Origin: Paenibacillus pabuli
GTDB lineage: Bacteria; Bacillota; Bacilli; Paenibacillales; Paenibacillaceae
Reading direction: 5' to 3'
NCBI RefSeq assembly: GCF_023101145.1
Contig: NZ_CP073714.1
Coordinates: 3,658,001 to 3,722,000 of the forward strand
DNA: 64,000 bases
The notes under the pieces were generated by a model. That model searched no databases. It had not been told where the DNA came from and saw only the letters and a list, made by a program, of their open reading frames with translations. Of this stretch, positions 1 to 9,166 are shown one piece after another (position 1 is the stretch's first letter; each line of letters starts with the position of its first letter). The translations under genes were made by a program, and so were the position numbers.

Positions 1-955
1 TGTAAGGGATTTATTAAGCTTTATTCATGAAATTCCTGTAATTACGTTGGGGGCTATCTGGTCCAGACCCAGTCATCAGGACAAATTGCGGTCCCTGCAA
101 GAAGAGTATGGTATTGCCCGAATATATTCTGAGTATAGCGAGATGATTGCAAATGATGATGTGGATACAATCTATATCGGACTTCCAAATCATCTTCATT
201 ATGCATATGCCAAAGAGGCGCTATTAGGCGGCAAGAATGTTATCTGTGAGAAGCCCTTTACGTCCAACCTGCAACAATTTCTTGAACTTAAAGAGATTGC
301 ACAGCAAAAACAGCTAGTGTTGGTCGAAGCCATTACAAACCAATATTTGAAGAACTATTTGTCCATGAGGGAGTATCTGCCCAAACTGGGTGACATCAAA
401 ATTGTAGAGTGTAACTATTCCCAACTTTCATCCCGCTATGCGGCTTTTCAGGGCGGAGAAGTGCTGCCGGCATTTAATCCGAAAATGTCTGGTGGGGCCT
501 TGATGGATATTAATCTGTATAATATTCATCTGGTCGTGGGGCTTTTCGGAAGCCCGAAGAAGGTGGAGTATTGGGCTAATTTGGAACGGGGGATTGACAC
601 TTCAGGCATGCTCCTTATGGATTACGGTGACTTCAAATGCGTCTGCATAGGCTCCAAAGACACTACAGCTCCCAATGCGATGAACATTCAGGGAAACAAA
701 GGATACATTCACATGACAAGCTCAGCTAACACATGTGAATCCTTCGAGCTTGCGCTTCATAAGGAAGCACCAATTCGGGTAGATGATAAGGATCATCCTC
801 ATCGCATGTATGACGAGTTTGTAGAGTTCGAGCGTATGATTCGTGAGCACGACTTGGAGAAGGTTACAGCCATGCTTGACCATAGCGAGAAGGTGATGGA
901 AGTCATTGAACAAGCCAAACAATCCGCTAATCTTGTATTTGGATCAGATCAATGA
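1..955 (+). CDS. Gfo/Idh/MocA family oxidoreductase, 5' partial
   Basis: This is the C-terminal bulk of an NAD(P)-dependent sugar or polyol dehydrogenase-like protein. The reading frame is open from base 2, and residues before the first possible internal start (TTG at 47) still fit the family, so the true start and the GxGxxG nucleotide-binding loop lie upstream of the window. Visible family marks are a TPN/LPN-H-type stretch (GLPNHLHYAYA), the catalytic-region motif CEKPF, and an EA segment after it (VEAITNQYLKNY). The substrate cannot be told from sequence. The LacI and AraC genes that follow on the same strand suggest a carbohydrate context, but there is a gap of about 130 bases and no proof of co-regulation. 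Confidence 0.85.
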   Translation, partial: VRDLLSFIHEIPVITLGAIWSRPSHQDKLRSLQEEYGIARIYSEYSEMIANDDVDTIYIGLPNHLHYAYAKEALLGGKNVICEKPFTSNLQQFLELKEIAQQKQLVLVEAITNQYLKNYLSMREYLPKLGDIKIVECNYSQLSSRYAAFQGGEVLPAFNPKMSGGALMDINLYNIHLVVGLFGSPKKVEYWANLERGIDTSGMLLMDYGDFKCVCIGSKDTTAPNAMNIQGNKGYIHMTSSANTCESFELALHKEAPIRVDDKDHPHRMYDEFVEFERMIREHDLEKVTAMLDHSEKVMEVIEQAKQSANLVFGSDQ

Positions 956-1083
956 TAAATTCTGAAATTTTCGAACAATTGTATCTTTTTGTGCATTTCC
1001 CAGGATGACATGTTAAAATGCTGTGAATGATATATAAGTTATATTGTCATTGAACCGATAACAGTCTTCTTGGGGAGTATTGC

Positions 1084-2106
1084 ATGATAACGATTAAAGA
1101 TGTAGCAAAGTTGGCGGGCGTCGCCAGTTCAACCGTATCCTATGTGCTGAACGGCAAAAAACATGTAAGTGAGCACACCAGGCAGAAAGTACTTGCAGCT
1201 GCAAATGAGCTTAATTATATCAAGCACGGAGCCGCATCTGAATTAAAGCGAAAAAACACACAAACGATCGGTGTTATTGTTCATGATATGTCCGTCCCCT
1301 ATTTTTCCGACCTGGTGAGTGGAATTGAATCAAGCGCCGTAAGTCAGGGATACGACCTGATTGTATGCAGTTCTTTAGGTGGTGAGCGATCGACAGCCGC
1401 ACGCTACATTAGAGAAAGAAGGCTGGACGGTGTAATTGTAATTGCTGAAAATATTGAAGATGAATTGTTGTTACAGGCTGCTGAAACAGGATTTCCCATT
1501 GTTGTGATGGATCGGGAACTCCATAGTAAGCATATAGTAAATGTTCTGATGGATGATGAGCAGGGTGGTTATATGGCAACTCGTTTTCTTCTGGATAAAG
1601 GCCATCGTGAAATAGCCTATATCAGCGGACCTTTAAATTCGGATTGTAATCTGATGCGATATCAGGGTTATCTGAGAGCTATGCATGAAGCCGGAGTGGA
1701 AGAGAATGAGGATTGGAGACTGGGCGGACAATTTCTGAAAACAGGTGGTTACAATGCAGCCAAGCTGCTAATGGAAGGTGATCTCCCAACGGCAGTCTTT
1801 TTTGCGAATGACGAAATGGCTATTGGAGGATTGGAGGCATTTAAAGAACACCAGGTCTCCATACCCGAAGATCTATCTGTTATCGGATTTGACAACATTC
1901 ATATATCCGAATACTTAAATCCACCTCTTACCACTTTCCGACAACCCAAAACAGATGCTGGTTCTCTGGCGGGGCATGTTTTAATTCAAATGTTAAAAGG
2001 AGAGGCTGTAGAATCGATATACAGGATCAATATTCAGTGTGTCGAACGTGACTCTGTGACGCATTTATTATTAGATGATACAAAGGTGGACCGCCCATGT
2101 CCATGA
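1084..2106 (+). CDS. LacI family transcriptional regulator
   Basis: A cytoplasmic sugar-responsive DNA-binding repressor of standard family length (340 aa). Residues 2-48 form the LacI helix-turn-helix (TIKDVAKLAGVASSTVSYVLN) followed by the hinge region; residues from about 60 are the periplasmic-binding-protein-like effector domain, with the typical opening TIGVIVHDMSVPYFSDLV, the FFANDEMAIGGL segment and VIGFDNIHISEYL near the end. The start is the ATG behind GGGGAGTATTGC. Its last ten bases overlap the start of the AraC-family gene, so the two are almost certainly translated from one message. The controlled genes are unknown; the upstream oxidoreductase is one candidate. Confidence 0.93.
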   Translation: MITIKDVAKLAGVASSTVSYVLNGKKHVSEHTRQKVLAAANELNYIKHGAASELKRKNTQTIGVIVHDMSVPYFSDLVSGIESSAVSQGYDLIVCSSLGGERSTAARYIRERRLDGVIVIAENIEDELLLQAAETGFPIVVMDRELHSKHIVNVLMDDEQGGYMATRFLLDKGHREIAYISGPLNSDCNLMRYQGYLRAMHEAGVEENEDWRLGGQFLKTGGYNAAKLLMEGDLPTAVFFANDEMAIGGLEAFKEHQVSIPEDLSVIGFDNIHISEYLNPPLTTFRQPKTDAGSLAGHVLIQMLKGEAVESIYRINIQCVERDSVTHLLLDDTKVDRPCP

Positions 2107-3005
2107 GAAACGGAAAAATAATCAAAGCACCACAAGAGCTGGAACGTGCACCAGACAAGCAAGGCAGCTTAAAGCAGAATGGCTTGTCTGTGATCAAGTT
2201 CTGTCTGCATACACAGGGAACAACAGGTTCCTATTTTCTGAAAGATCATATGTTGCTATTCGTTAAGTCAGGCGTGTATACGGTTCAATTCAAGAATCAG
2301 GAGTACACCGTGCGCAGCAATGAAATGGTGTTTCTACACAAATCAATTCGCATTGATTACATAAAGTCCGGTGAACCGGGCTCTGAATTCATGCTGGACT
2401 ACATGATGTTTTTTCTCAATGAAAATTTGCTCGAGGAGTTTGTTCAGTTTTCGGGTTTCAAACCGGGCCAGACTGTAAATGAAATTACTCCGGTGTCCAT
2501 TATGCAGGTCAATGAGCTCACCCGCTCATATATAGCGTCATTGAAACCTTATTTCGAGAATCCGGACGAAGTAAAAGACGGATTGATCCGGCTCAAATTC
2601 ATGGAACTTCTGTTTCATCTGGCGCACACCAATGATCATTTCCTGCATCAACTCCTGCAACCAAATCATGATAGAAACAGTAATTTCGAGAAATTGATGG
2701 AGGAGAACATCACGAACCCCATCTCCATCAGTGATCTTGCCTATTTATCCGGCAGGAGCCTGTCCAGCTTCAAAAGGGATTTTCAGACCGTATATCACAC
2801 TTCACCTCTGAAGTGGATTCGTAATCAAAGGCTGGAAAAAGCCAAAAAACTGTTGGCAGAGACGTCTCTGTCTGTCACGGATGTCTGTTTCTCAACAGGC
2901 TTCGAGAACGTTGCTCATTTTTCCAAAGTATTCAAGCTCCAGGTTGGCCTTCCTCCATCGGAGTTTAGACTGCAATACAAGCGCAGTGAGGAGAAGAAAA
3001 AATAA
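2097..3005 (+). CDS. AraC family transcriptional regulator (ExsA-like arrangement)
   Basis: A 302-aa regulator with an N-terminal cupin-like sensing region (about residues 35-190) and a C-terminal double helix-turn-helix (about 200-295). The HTH half shows the usual landmarks: ISDLAYLSGRSLSSFKRDF, then the family signature WIRNQRLEKAKKLLAETSLSVTDVCFSTGFENVAHFSKVFK and a PPSEFR end. The start codon sits inside the end of the LacI-type gene, with AAAGGTGG about seven bases upstream. An overlap of two different regulator classes suggests joint control of one nutrient pathway. A strong terminator follows at 3061-3100. The ligand is not predictable. Confidence 0.92.
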   Translation: MSMRNGKIIKAPQELERAPDKQGSLKQNGLSVIKFCLHTQGTTGSYFLKDHMLLFVKSGVYTVQFKNQEYTVRSNEMVFLHKSIRIDYIKSGEPGSEFMLDYMMFFLNENLLEEFVQFSGFKPGQTVNEITPVSIMQVNELTRSYIASLKPYFENPDEVKDGLIRLKFMELLFHLAHTNDHFLHQLLQPNHDRNSNFEKLMEENITNPISISDLAYLSGRSLSSFKRDFQTVYHTSPLKWIRNQRLEKAKKLLAETSLSVTDVCFSTGFENVAHFSKVFKLQVGLPPSEFRLQYKRSEEKKK

Positions 3006-3060
3006 GCTAGCCGTGCCCTAGTCGGCCTCAAATAAAGGTAGTTAAGAACCGTTCTTGCGC

Positions 3061-3100
3061 AAAGCATTTCACGACAAATTGTCGTAAAATGCTTTTTTTG
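3061..3100 (+). terminator. Rho-independent terminator after LacI/AraC pair
   Basis: A long near-perfect hairpin (AAAGCATTT-C-ACGACAA paired with TTGTCGT-A-AAATGCTTT) runs straight into a T-tract, about 55 bases past the AraC stop. Confidence 0.9.
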
Positions 3101-3239
3101 TTTAGCTATAGAGACAAATGGGCTAAATAAACAAATCAAATGAACTTTATAGCAAAGAAACGTATCCGTGTTCTTGTTACTCTTGACTCATGGGTACGAC
3201 GTTGTGGCCATCCAAAAGAATTGAGGAGAGGATTAAATA

Positions 3240-4235
3240 ATGGAATATGTGAAATTGGGAAATACGGGCATGGATGTATCTCGATTGTGTCTTGGCTGCA
3301 TGGGGTTTGGAGAACCAGGGCGTGGGTTTCATCAATGGGTACTGGATGAAGAGAATAGTCGTCCTGTCATTCAAAAAGCTGTGCAGTTAGGGATTAATTT
3401 CTTTGATACAGCAAATGTATATGCAGGCGGAACAAGTGAGGAGATTCTGGGGCGGGCGCTCAAGGACTACGCAAATCGAGATGAAATTGTCCTTGCGACA
3501 AAAGTGTTTTCCCGCATGCATGATGGTCCGAATGGCGCCGGACTTTCTCGAAAGGCAATCATGAGTGAGATCGACAAGAGTCTCAAGAGACTGGGAACTG
3601 ATTATGTGGATCTGTATCAAATTCACCGCTGGGACAACCATACCCCTATTGAAGAGACCATGGAAGCATTACATGATGTGGTGAAGTCAGGGAAGGCGAG
3701 ATATATTGGTGCTTCTGCCATGTCAGCATGGCAATTTCAAAAGGCTTTATATGTCGCCGAGCGAAATGGATGGACCCGATTTGTATCAATGCAGAACCAC
3801 TATAATCTGATCTACCGTGAAGAAGAAAGAGAAATGCTGCCTCTTTGTCAGGAAGAGAAAATCGGTGTAATCCCTTATAGTCCGCTTGCTTCTGGCCGAT
3901 TGACCAGAGACTGGCAAGATACAACACAGCGTTCCGAGACGGATCAGGTTCAAAGAGCAAAATACGATGCAACTGCAAGCACGGATCGACTCGTGGTAGA
4001 GCAGGTTGCAGAAATCGCCGAAAAACGCGGCGTTCCGCGGGTTCAAATCGCCCTTGCCTGGTTGCTGCATAAGGCACCGGTTACAGCTCCGATTATAGGC
4101 GCTACGAAGACATCCCATCTCGAAAATGCAGTTGAAGCCCTGTCGATTGCATTAACATCAGAAGAAATGGCATGCTTGGAAGAACCCTATGTACCTCATC
4201 CGGTGTATGGACTTAATGTTGGATTTAAGTCATAG
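3240..4235 (+). CDS. Aldo/keto reductase
   Basis: A cytosolic NADPH-dependent carbonyl reductase of the (beta/alpha)8 aldo/keto reductase superfamily, 331 aa, full length. The catalytic tetrad is visible: D56 and Y61 (FFDTANVYAGG), K88 (VLATKVF) and H129 (LYQIHRWD). The cofactor-binding C-terminal part is present as VIPYSPLASGRLTRDW and TAPIIGATKTSHLENAV. The start ATG follows GAGGAGAGGA with eight bases between. It stands alone between two terminators, so it is probably monocistronic. The physiological substrate is unknown; general aldehyde detoxification or sugar metabolism are both possible. Confidence 0.93.
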   Translation: MEYVKLGNTGMDVSRLCLGCMGFGEPGRGFHQWVLDEENSRPVIQKAVQLGINFFDTANVYAGGTSEEILGRALKDYANRDEIVLATKVFSRMHDGPNGAGLSRKAIMSEIDKSLKRLGTDYVDLYQIHRWDNHTPIEETMEALHDVVKSGKARYIGASAMSAWQFQKALYVAERNGWTRFVSMQNHYNLIYREEEREMLPLCQEEKIGVIPYSPLASGRLTRDWQDTTQRSETDQVQRAKYDATASTDRLVVEQVAEIAEKRGVPRVQIALAWLLHKAPVTAPIIGATKTSHLENAVEALSIALTSEEMACLEEPYVPHPVYGLNVGFKS

Positions 4236-4328
4236 CAACATGCTGAAAATGAGTTGACTGATAAGTTTATTTTGAATTGTTATAAATAATCTCTTTTTTA
4301 TTAGTAGAGCGTTGTCGAGCATAACACA

Positions 4329-4365
4329 GAACAGCCTCCGAAAGTTATTCGGGGGCTGTTCTTAA
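4329..4365. terminator. Shared terminator between convergent genes
   Basis: A 12-bp stem (ACAGCCTCCGAA with TTCGGGGGCTGT, one G-U pair) and a five-base loop. It lies between the aldo/keto reductase and the convergent DUF2306 gene. The downstream T-richness is moderate on the plus strand and weaker on the minus strand. Confidence 0.7.
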
Positions 4366-4395
4366 TTCAAAGCATCTAGAGTCTGTTTTTCAAGC

Positions 4396-5034
4396 TTATA
4401 CGAATTTTTTTGCCTTCACTCTGATGATGATTTCTGGAATAATTAGCAGCAATACAATAGATCCATAGATACCTATAGTGTAGCTTGCAGCATAAATGAA
4501 TCCGAATCCCTGATAGAAAAGGGAAGTGATGAGGTGAATTAACATGTTCGTGAAACAGAAGGCATAACTTCGAATCATCCAATTCCGGTGTTGAATCATT
4601 CTTTTCCGTTTAATCTGAATGAGAGCTGTAATCGTAATGAATAGCCAGATGATATTAAGTGCATTGAAGCCCATGCTGCTTATTTTCCCGCCAGTGGCGT
4701 AAGGGGCCATATAACCGGAAGTCAGTACAACAAGCACTACGGACACAATGTATACATAACCGTTTATGCGGTGGAACCTGCGGCTCTTTTCAAATATCCG
4801 ATTAGAGAAGTTAATCAGTCCGGACGCCATGGCCAAACATGCAAATGCTACATGAACGTACATGACATTCAACCAGATCGGAAGCTGAAGTTCACGTTTT
4901 AAACCCGTCTTATGACTTAAAAATCCGGAGGCTTGTGGATCTAACCAATAGTTCTTCACCAAAGCATATACAATAAATAATATGCTGACGCAGGCCAGCC
5001 ATCCGTATAGTGTTCCTCGTTTCTTCATATCCAT
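4396..5034 (-). CDS. DUF2306-type integral membrane protein
   Basis: A 212-aa multi-pass membrane protein with about six hydrophobic helices (residues about 11-28, 58-76, 92-112, 125-141, 158-176, 182-200). The pattern AMASGLINFSNRIFEKSRRFHRINGYVYI, with its central H-R pair before G-x-V-Y, is the DUF2306 hallmark and places histidines near the membrane face, as in cytochrome-like small membrane proteins. Its ATG directly abuts the stop codon of the DJ-1-like gene, with CAGGAG upstream inside that gene, so translation is probably coupled. The function is unknown for the family; a redox or heme-related role is only a guess. Confidence 0.75.
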   Translation of the reverse strand: MDMKKRGTLYGWLACVSILFIVYALVKNYWLDPQASGFLSHKTGLKRELQLPIWLNVMYVHVAFACLAMASGLINFSNRIFEKSRRFHRINGYVYIVSVVLVVLTSGYMAPYATGGKISSMGFNALNIIWLFITITALIQIKRKRMIQHRNWMIRSYAFCFTNMLIHLITSLFYQGFGFIYAASYTIGIYGSIVLLLIIPEIIIRVKAKKFV

Positions 5035-6111
5035 TTACAACTCCTGAGACTCCTTTTTTTGTACCTGGTCAACTGGACTAATTACTCGTCTTCCTGTTAA
5101 TTTTGAAGCAGGGAGCAGGCCAGCCTTTGCAATACCGTTCATCTGATCTCCTTCTACGGTAACTTCGAATTTTAGATTCAAACGCATAGGTTTGGTAATC
5201 GGCAGGGACCAGGTCAACTTGTTGTTGCAGATTGCAGGATTTAAAAATTGAATGGTTTCACCACCTTGTGTTGCTGTCCCCTGGATCACATCGGAACATG
5301 TCGTTATGTAAAGCGAGACTTCCAGTTTACCGACAGGTGTAACGATTGTAGTATGCCAATTTCCGTCGAAGACGGATGTCTGTATTTTCTCATTATGCAA
5401 AATGTCAGAGATTACTGTCGTTTGATTCATTACAACGCTTGGTTCATTGTCTGTTAACGACTTGCGAATGCTGGATGTCATGCCTTTCTCTCTCCAAACG
5501 GTTCCTCTTCGCTCATATTCGAATAACTGTTCTATCTCGTGTGCGATACGCGGTCCCAGTTCACGTTCGACCAGATATAGCGCAACATCGAGGCCGGAGG
5601 TTACACCACCGCCGGTAACGAGGTTGCCATCATCTACTACTCGTGCGGGGATAGGAATTGCTCCGGTTGCCCCAAGTAAGTCCATGCCCAAATGATGTGT
5701 TACCGCAGGTCTGCCTTCGAGAAGCCCTCCCATGGCTAACAACAGTGAACCACCGCAAACCGTAGCGACTACGATGTCTTTGTGTTCGAGAGCTGCTTTG
5801 ATCTTTGTGGTCAATTCCGTATTCATGGCTCTGCCCAGTATAGCTGGAATTGAGTCTGGACCATCTCCTTCAACATCACCGGCTGCGCCTGGCACAAGTA
5901 TGATACCCCGACGTTCCAGGTCCAGTGTGTCGTTCGCCTCAATGGTCAATCCGTTCATACCGCTAGTCACAGATCTTGGCCCTTCTGCCGTGACCAGTTC
6001 TACCCTTATTGCGTTGTCGGTATGTATGGAAGCGGCACAAAATACTTCGTAAGGTGCAATAGCATCCAATAGATCGAAGCCATTATACAACACGATTTGA
6101 ACAGTTAACAT
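5035..6111 (-). CDS. DJ-1/PfpI family protein with extra C-terminal beta-rich domain
   Basis: Residues 1 to about 200 are a class I glutamine amidotransferase-like (DJ-1/PfpI) domain: the start MLTVQIVLYNGFDLLDAIAP, the nucleophile elbow VVATVCGGSLLLA with the family cysteine, and TGGGVTSGLDVALYLVE near its end are characteristic, resembling isonitrile hydratase-like members. I place the start at 6111 because AGGGGGA stands seven bases before it; the longer open frame to 6255 has no such site. About 120 residues follow that the family does not normally have, beginning around FDGNWHTTIVTPVGKLE and ending KLTGRR; its repeating strands and final G-R look like a small beta-sandwich. The downstream DUF2306 gene is directly joined. 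Confidence 0.8.
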   Translation of the reverse strand: MLTVQIVLYNGFDLLDAIAPYEVFCAASIHTDNAIRVELVTAEGPRSVTSGMNGLTIEANDTLDLERRGIILVPGAAGDVEGDGPDSIPAILGRAMNTELTTKIKAALEHKDIVVATVCGGSLLLAMGGLLEGRPAVTHHLGMDLLGATGAIPIPARVVDDGNLVTGGGVTSGLDVALYLVERELGPRIAHEIEQLFEYERRGTVWREKGMTSSIRKSLTDNEPSVVMNQTTVISDILHNEKIQTSVFDGNWHTTIVTPVGKLEVSLYITTCSDVIQGTATQGGETIQFLNPAICNNKLTWSLPITKPMRLNLKFEVTVEGDQMNGIAKAGLLPASKLTGRRVISPVDQVQKKESQEL

Positions 6112-6285
6112 CAAAAAATCCCCCTCATCTTTAACGGTGTGCCGGCACCTAGAATCATAACAAATGAATATCTCAAAGGAAGTCGTAGAAAGGTCACAAA
6201 ATGATAAACAAATCATCACAAAATCTAACCTCGTCTTGGTAATCGAAGAAAACATGATAAACTGAATGGCAGAGGTGGGATAAAC

Positions 6286-6972
6286 ATGAGTACGAATCAG
6301 ACAATACTGGTTGTTGATGATGACCGGAGTATCGTCGAACTATTAAGAGACTTTCTAGAGAACGACCATTTTCACGTAAAGACTGCTTGTGATACGGAGC
6401 AAGCGTGGACCATAATTCAACAACATTCTATAGATTGCATTGTTCTGGACATCATGATGCCGGGACAAAACGGATTTGAGTTATGCCGTCGAATTCGAGG
6501 GGAAAGCAATGTTCCAATCCTTTTCTTGAGTGCACGCAGTGATGATGTGGACAAGATCCGTGGCCTGACGCTCGGCGGCGATGATTATATCGTCAAAACG
6601 GCTTCGCCTGGAGAAATTGTTGCTAGAGTGAAAGCCGTTTTGCGGCGCACCAGTTCAAGGCAACCCATGGAGGGAAAGGTGTTGGACTACGGCCGAATCC
6701 AGTTAAATCTGTCCGCAAGAGAAGTCACAGTCGAAGGGGGAAAAGTCGAGCTTACGCCTAAAGAGTATGAGTTACTGCGATTATTTGCTGAACATCCAAG
6801 GCATGTTTTCTCGTACGAACAGTTGCTTGCAAAGTTTTGGGATGGTGTGGGCGACAGACATACCATTCGAGTTCATTTGAGCCGGCTTCGGGAAAAAATT
6901 GAAACTGATCCAAACGATCCAAAATTCCTGATCAACGTATGGGGAGTAGGGTACCGTTTTGAGGGAGCATAA
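6286..6972 (+). CDS. OmpR/PhoB-type response regulator
   Basis: The DNA-binding half of a two-component system, 228 aa. The receiver domain (residues 1-118) has the acidic pocket D11-D12, the phosphoacceptor D55 (CIVLDIMMPG), switch serine S82 and conserved lysine K104. The residue after K104 is threonine rather than the usual proline (GGDDYIVKTASP). Residues about 130-226 are a winged helix ending WGVGYRFEGA. The start follows GAGGTGGG. The kinase gene begins two bases after the stop, so both are made from one transcript. The gene is divergent from the DJ-1-like gene with about 175 bases between, which could hold a shared promoter. Targets are unknown. Confidence 0.95.
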   Translation: MSTNQTILVVDDDRSIVELLRDFLENDHFHVKTACDTEQAWTIIQQHSIDCIVLDIMMPGQNGFELCRRIRGESNVPILFLSARSDDVDKIRGLTLGGDDYIVKTASPGEIVARVKAVLRRTSSRQPMEGKVLDYGRIQLNLSAREVTVEGGKVELTPKEYELLRLFAEHPRHVFSYEQLLAKFWDGVGDRHTIRVHLSRLREKIETDPNDPKFLINVWGVGYRFEGA

Positions 6973-6973
6973 C

Positions 6974-8305
6974 ATGAGGAAACTTCGTATTCGAACATTT
7001 ACTATGCTCTGCTTATTCTTCTTGCTTACATTGCCATGGATCTTTTTTGTCACAGCTCATTATATGGAGACTCAGACATTTAGCATCTCTACAAGCGAAC
7101 AGCAAAATAAAACGTTGCAAAGACAGATGAGCGAGATGATTCACATGATAGAAGTCGGCACGGATCATTGGACAGAACTAGACTGGCAAAATCAGTTGTA
7201 TACCGAGTTGAACAAAGTTGACATGGATGTGGTGATTGAATCTGCATCCAATTCGGATATTTATCGTTCCAGCCCGAAGCAGCACAGTCGATTATCGTCT
7301 ACTGAACAATTCTCTGTCATAAAAGACGGAGAAGTAATGGGAAGGGTTGTTCTTTATCTGCCTAAATCCAATGGAATCCCATTGATTGCGGCATTATTTG
7401 GAGTGGTGCTTGCTTTCTTTGTAATTGGAGTTGAAATGAGAAGGTTCCTTCTTAAACCCCTTGAGAAGATGAGCAAATCAGCCAGACAAATTGCAGCGGG
7501 GCATTGGGAAGTGCAATTACCTAACTCCAGAATCAGGGAAATCGCCGAAGTCCGGGACGGATTCGAGATTATGGTAAAAGGACTTGAGCAATCCCATCGG
7601 AAACAAGCGGAGCTGGAGGAAGAACGCAGATTTGTCATCGCTGCCGTTGCACATGATTTACGCACACCGTTGTTTGCATTGCGAGGATATTTGGATGGAT
7701 TGGAACAAGGTATAGCTCAGTCACCGGAGAAGGTCACCCGCTATATCGCCGTATGCAAAGAGAAATCCGCCCAATTGGATCGATTGGTTGAAGACCTTTT
7801 CACTTTTACAAAAATGGAGTACTTGGAAAGTGAACTTAACACTCAAACGATAGATTTAACGCAGATCCTTCAAAAGTCGATAGATAGTTTGAGTCCGCTT
7901 GCTGATCAAAAACATATTTCTATCTTAAAGCAATTAACAGAAGGTTGTTTCATTAACGGAGATTCACATGTACTGGAGCGTGCGCTGAACAATGTGTTGG
8001 AAAATGCTGTTAGATACACGCCTTCAGGTGGGAAAATAACGGTCCAATGCTATAAAGATGATAACAAAATTAAAATGATGATACGCGACACCGGACCTGG
8101 TTTCTCTTCTGAAGAACTAGAGCGCGTTTTTGAGCCCCTGTATCGTGGGGAAGCGTCACGAAGTCGTGCAACCGGGGGCAGTGGATTAGGACTAACGATC
8201 TCGCAACGAATTATGAAGCAGCATGGAGGCAAACTTGTTGTAAGCAACCATCCTGAAGGTGGAGCAGTTTTGACAGGATGGTTACTTCAAACTAAATCAA
8301 ATTAA
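6974..8305 (+). CDS. Sensor histidine kinase
   Basis: Membrane partner of the preceding response regulator, 443 aa. Two membrane spans (about residues 4-25 and 134-154) flank an extracytoplasmic sensor of roughly 110 residues, which I do not recognise. A HAMP linker follows (RRFLLKPLEKMSKSARQIAAG), then the HisKA dimerisation box with phospho-acceptor H227 (AAVAHDLRTPL), then an HATPase domain with NVLENAVRYT, RDTGPGFS and GGSGLGLTISQRI. I prefer the ATG at 6974 over a TTG at 6959 because GAGGGAG lies correctly in front of the ATG. The signal is not predictable. It ends only 15 bases from the convergent AraC gene. Confidence 0.94.
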   Translation: MRKLRIRTFTMLCLFFLLTLPWIFFVTAHYMETQTFSISTSEQQNKTLQRQMSEMIHMIEVGTDHWTELDWQNQLYTELNKVDMDVVIESASNSDIYRSSPKQHSRLSSTEQFSVIKDGEVMGRVVLYLPKSNGIPLIAALFGVVLAFFVIGVEMRRFLLKPLEKMSKSARQIAAGHWEVQLPNSRIREIAEVRDGFEIMVKGLEQSHRKQAELEEERRFVIAAVAHDLRTPLFALRGYLDGLEQGIAQSPEKVTRYIAVCKEKSAQLDRLVEDLFTFTKMEYLESELNTQTIDLTQILQKSIDSLSPLADQKHISILKQLTEGCFINGDSHVLERALNNVLENAVRYTPSGGKITVQCYKDDNKIKMMIRDTGPGFSSEELERVFEPLYRGEASRSRATGGSGLGLTISQRIMKQHGGKLVVSNHPEGGAVLTGWLLQTKSN

Positions 8306-8320
8306 GAAGTAGAATTCTCT

Positions 8321-9166
8321 TTATTTGATCGGGATCCAGATTTGAGGCGGCTGGTGAAGCCCTGGATATACTTCAAGTTCTGGTATCCCTGCATGCTCGT
8401 AAGGATTAGAGGGGAACCATTCGGAAATAATCTGCTTCCATAAGCGCTGCATGCTGTCCGGCATCGGCCCTTCGACTTCAAAAACACTCCATTTGGAAGC
8501 AGGAATTGTGAAAGATGATAATCCTTCAGGTACTTCACCTTCATAAGCTGTCGCAATCCAGTATTCCATCTGCTTCTCCTGGATTTCGTTCTGATCCACA
8601 CAGACGCCTAGCAATCCTTGAATTACACCATTATTCAATTCAAATAAACGACCTTCTGTACCGCTCGTATACGCATCCTGCCACATCTTGGCTATGCCAC
8701 GCAAGTTTTCCCCATCAATATAAGAGAAAGCCTGCTTTATCCCAACTAATGTAAAGGCAGCTTGTTCAACAATTTTGTGTTTCATCGGTTCTGCTCCTTT
8801 TAGACTTAATTGAATAACCAAACGATTATACGATTTGACAGAGGTACTGTTCTTACGCGCTTCACTGGGGGCAATTCCGTGCTGCCTACGAAAAGCTTTG
8901 GAGAAAGCTTCAGGAGTGTCATAACCGTATTTGAGCGCCAAATCAATGATTTTGTGATCACTCTGTATAAGTTCATTGGCTGCAAGTGTTAACCTTCTTC
9001 GTCTGATATATTCGGCTACTGTAACATCAGTTAATAAGGCAAATGTACGTTGAAAATGAAAGGGCGAAATATGAGCTTGAGCTGATATTTGCTCAATGGT
9101 CATATTTTCGAGTAAATGTTCTTCCATATAAGCAATAGCCAGCTGTAATGATTCAATCCAATTCAT
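8321..9166 (-). CDS. AraC family regulator with GyrI-like ligand-binding domain
   Basis: A Rob/TipA-like architecture: an N-terminal AraC double helix-turn-helix (residues about 5-105; LENMTIEQISAQAHISPFHFQR and DTPEAFSKAFRRQHGIAPSEAR) joined to a GyrI-like effector domain (about 130-281; IVEQAAFTLVGIKQAF, ending PQIWIPIK). Such proteins sense small hydrophobic or drug-like molecules and switch on efflux or stress genes; that is family knowledge, and the ligand here is unknown. The start at 9166 is chosen because AAGGAG lies 11 bases upstream, whereas a GTG at 9178 would overlap that site. No adjacent efflux gene is visible. Confidence 0.9.
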   Translation of the reverse strand: MNWIESLQLAIAYMEEHLLENMTIEQISAQAHISPFHFQRTFALLTDVTVAEYIRRRRLTLAANELIQSDHKIIDLALKYGYDTPEAFSKAFRRQHGIAPSEARKNSTSVKSYNRLVIQLSLKGAEPMKHKIVEQAAFTLVGIKQAFSYIDGENLRGIAKMWQDAYTSGTEGRLFELNNGVIQGLLGVCVDQNEIQEKQMEYWIATAYEGEVPEGLSSFTIPASKWSVFEVEGPMPDSMQRLWKQIISEWFPSNPYEHAGIPELEVYPGLHQPPQIWIPIK

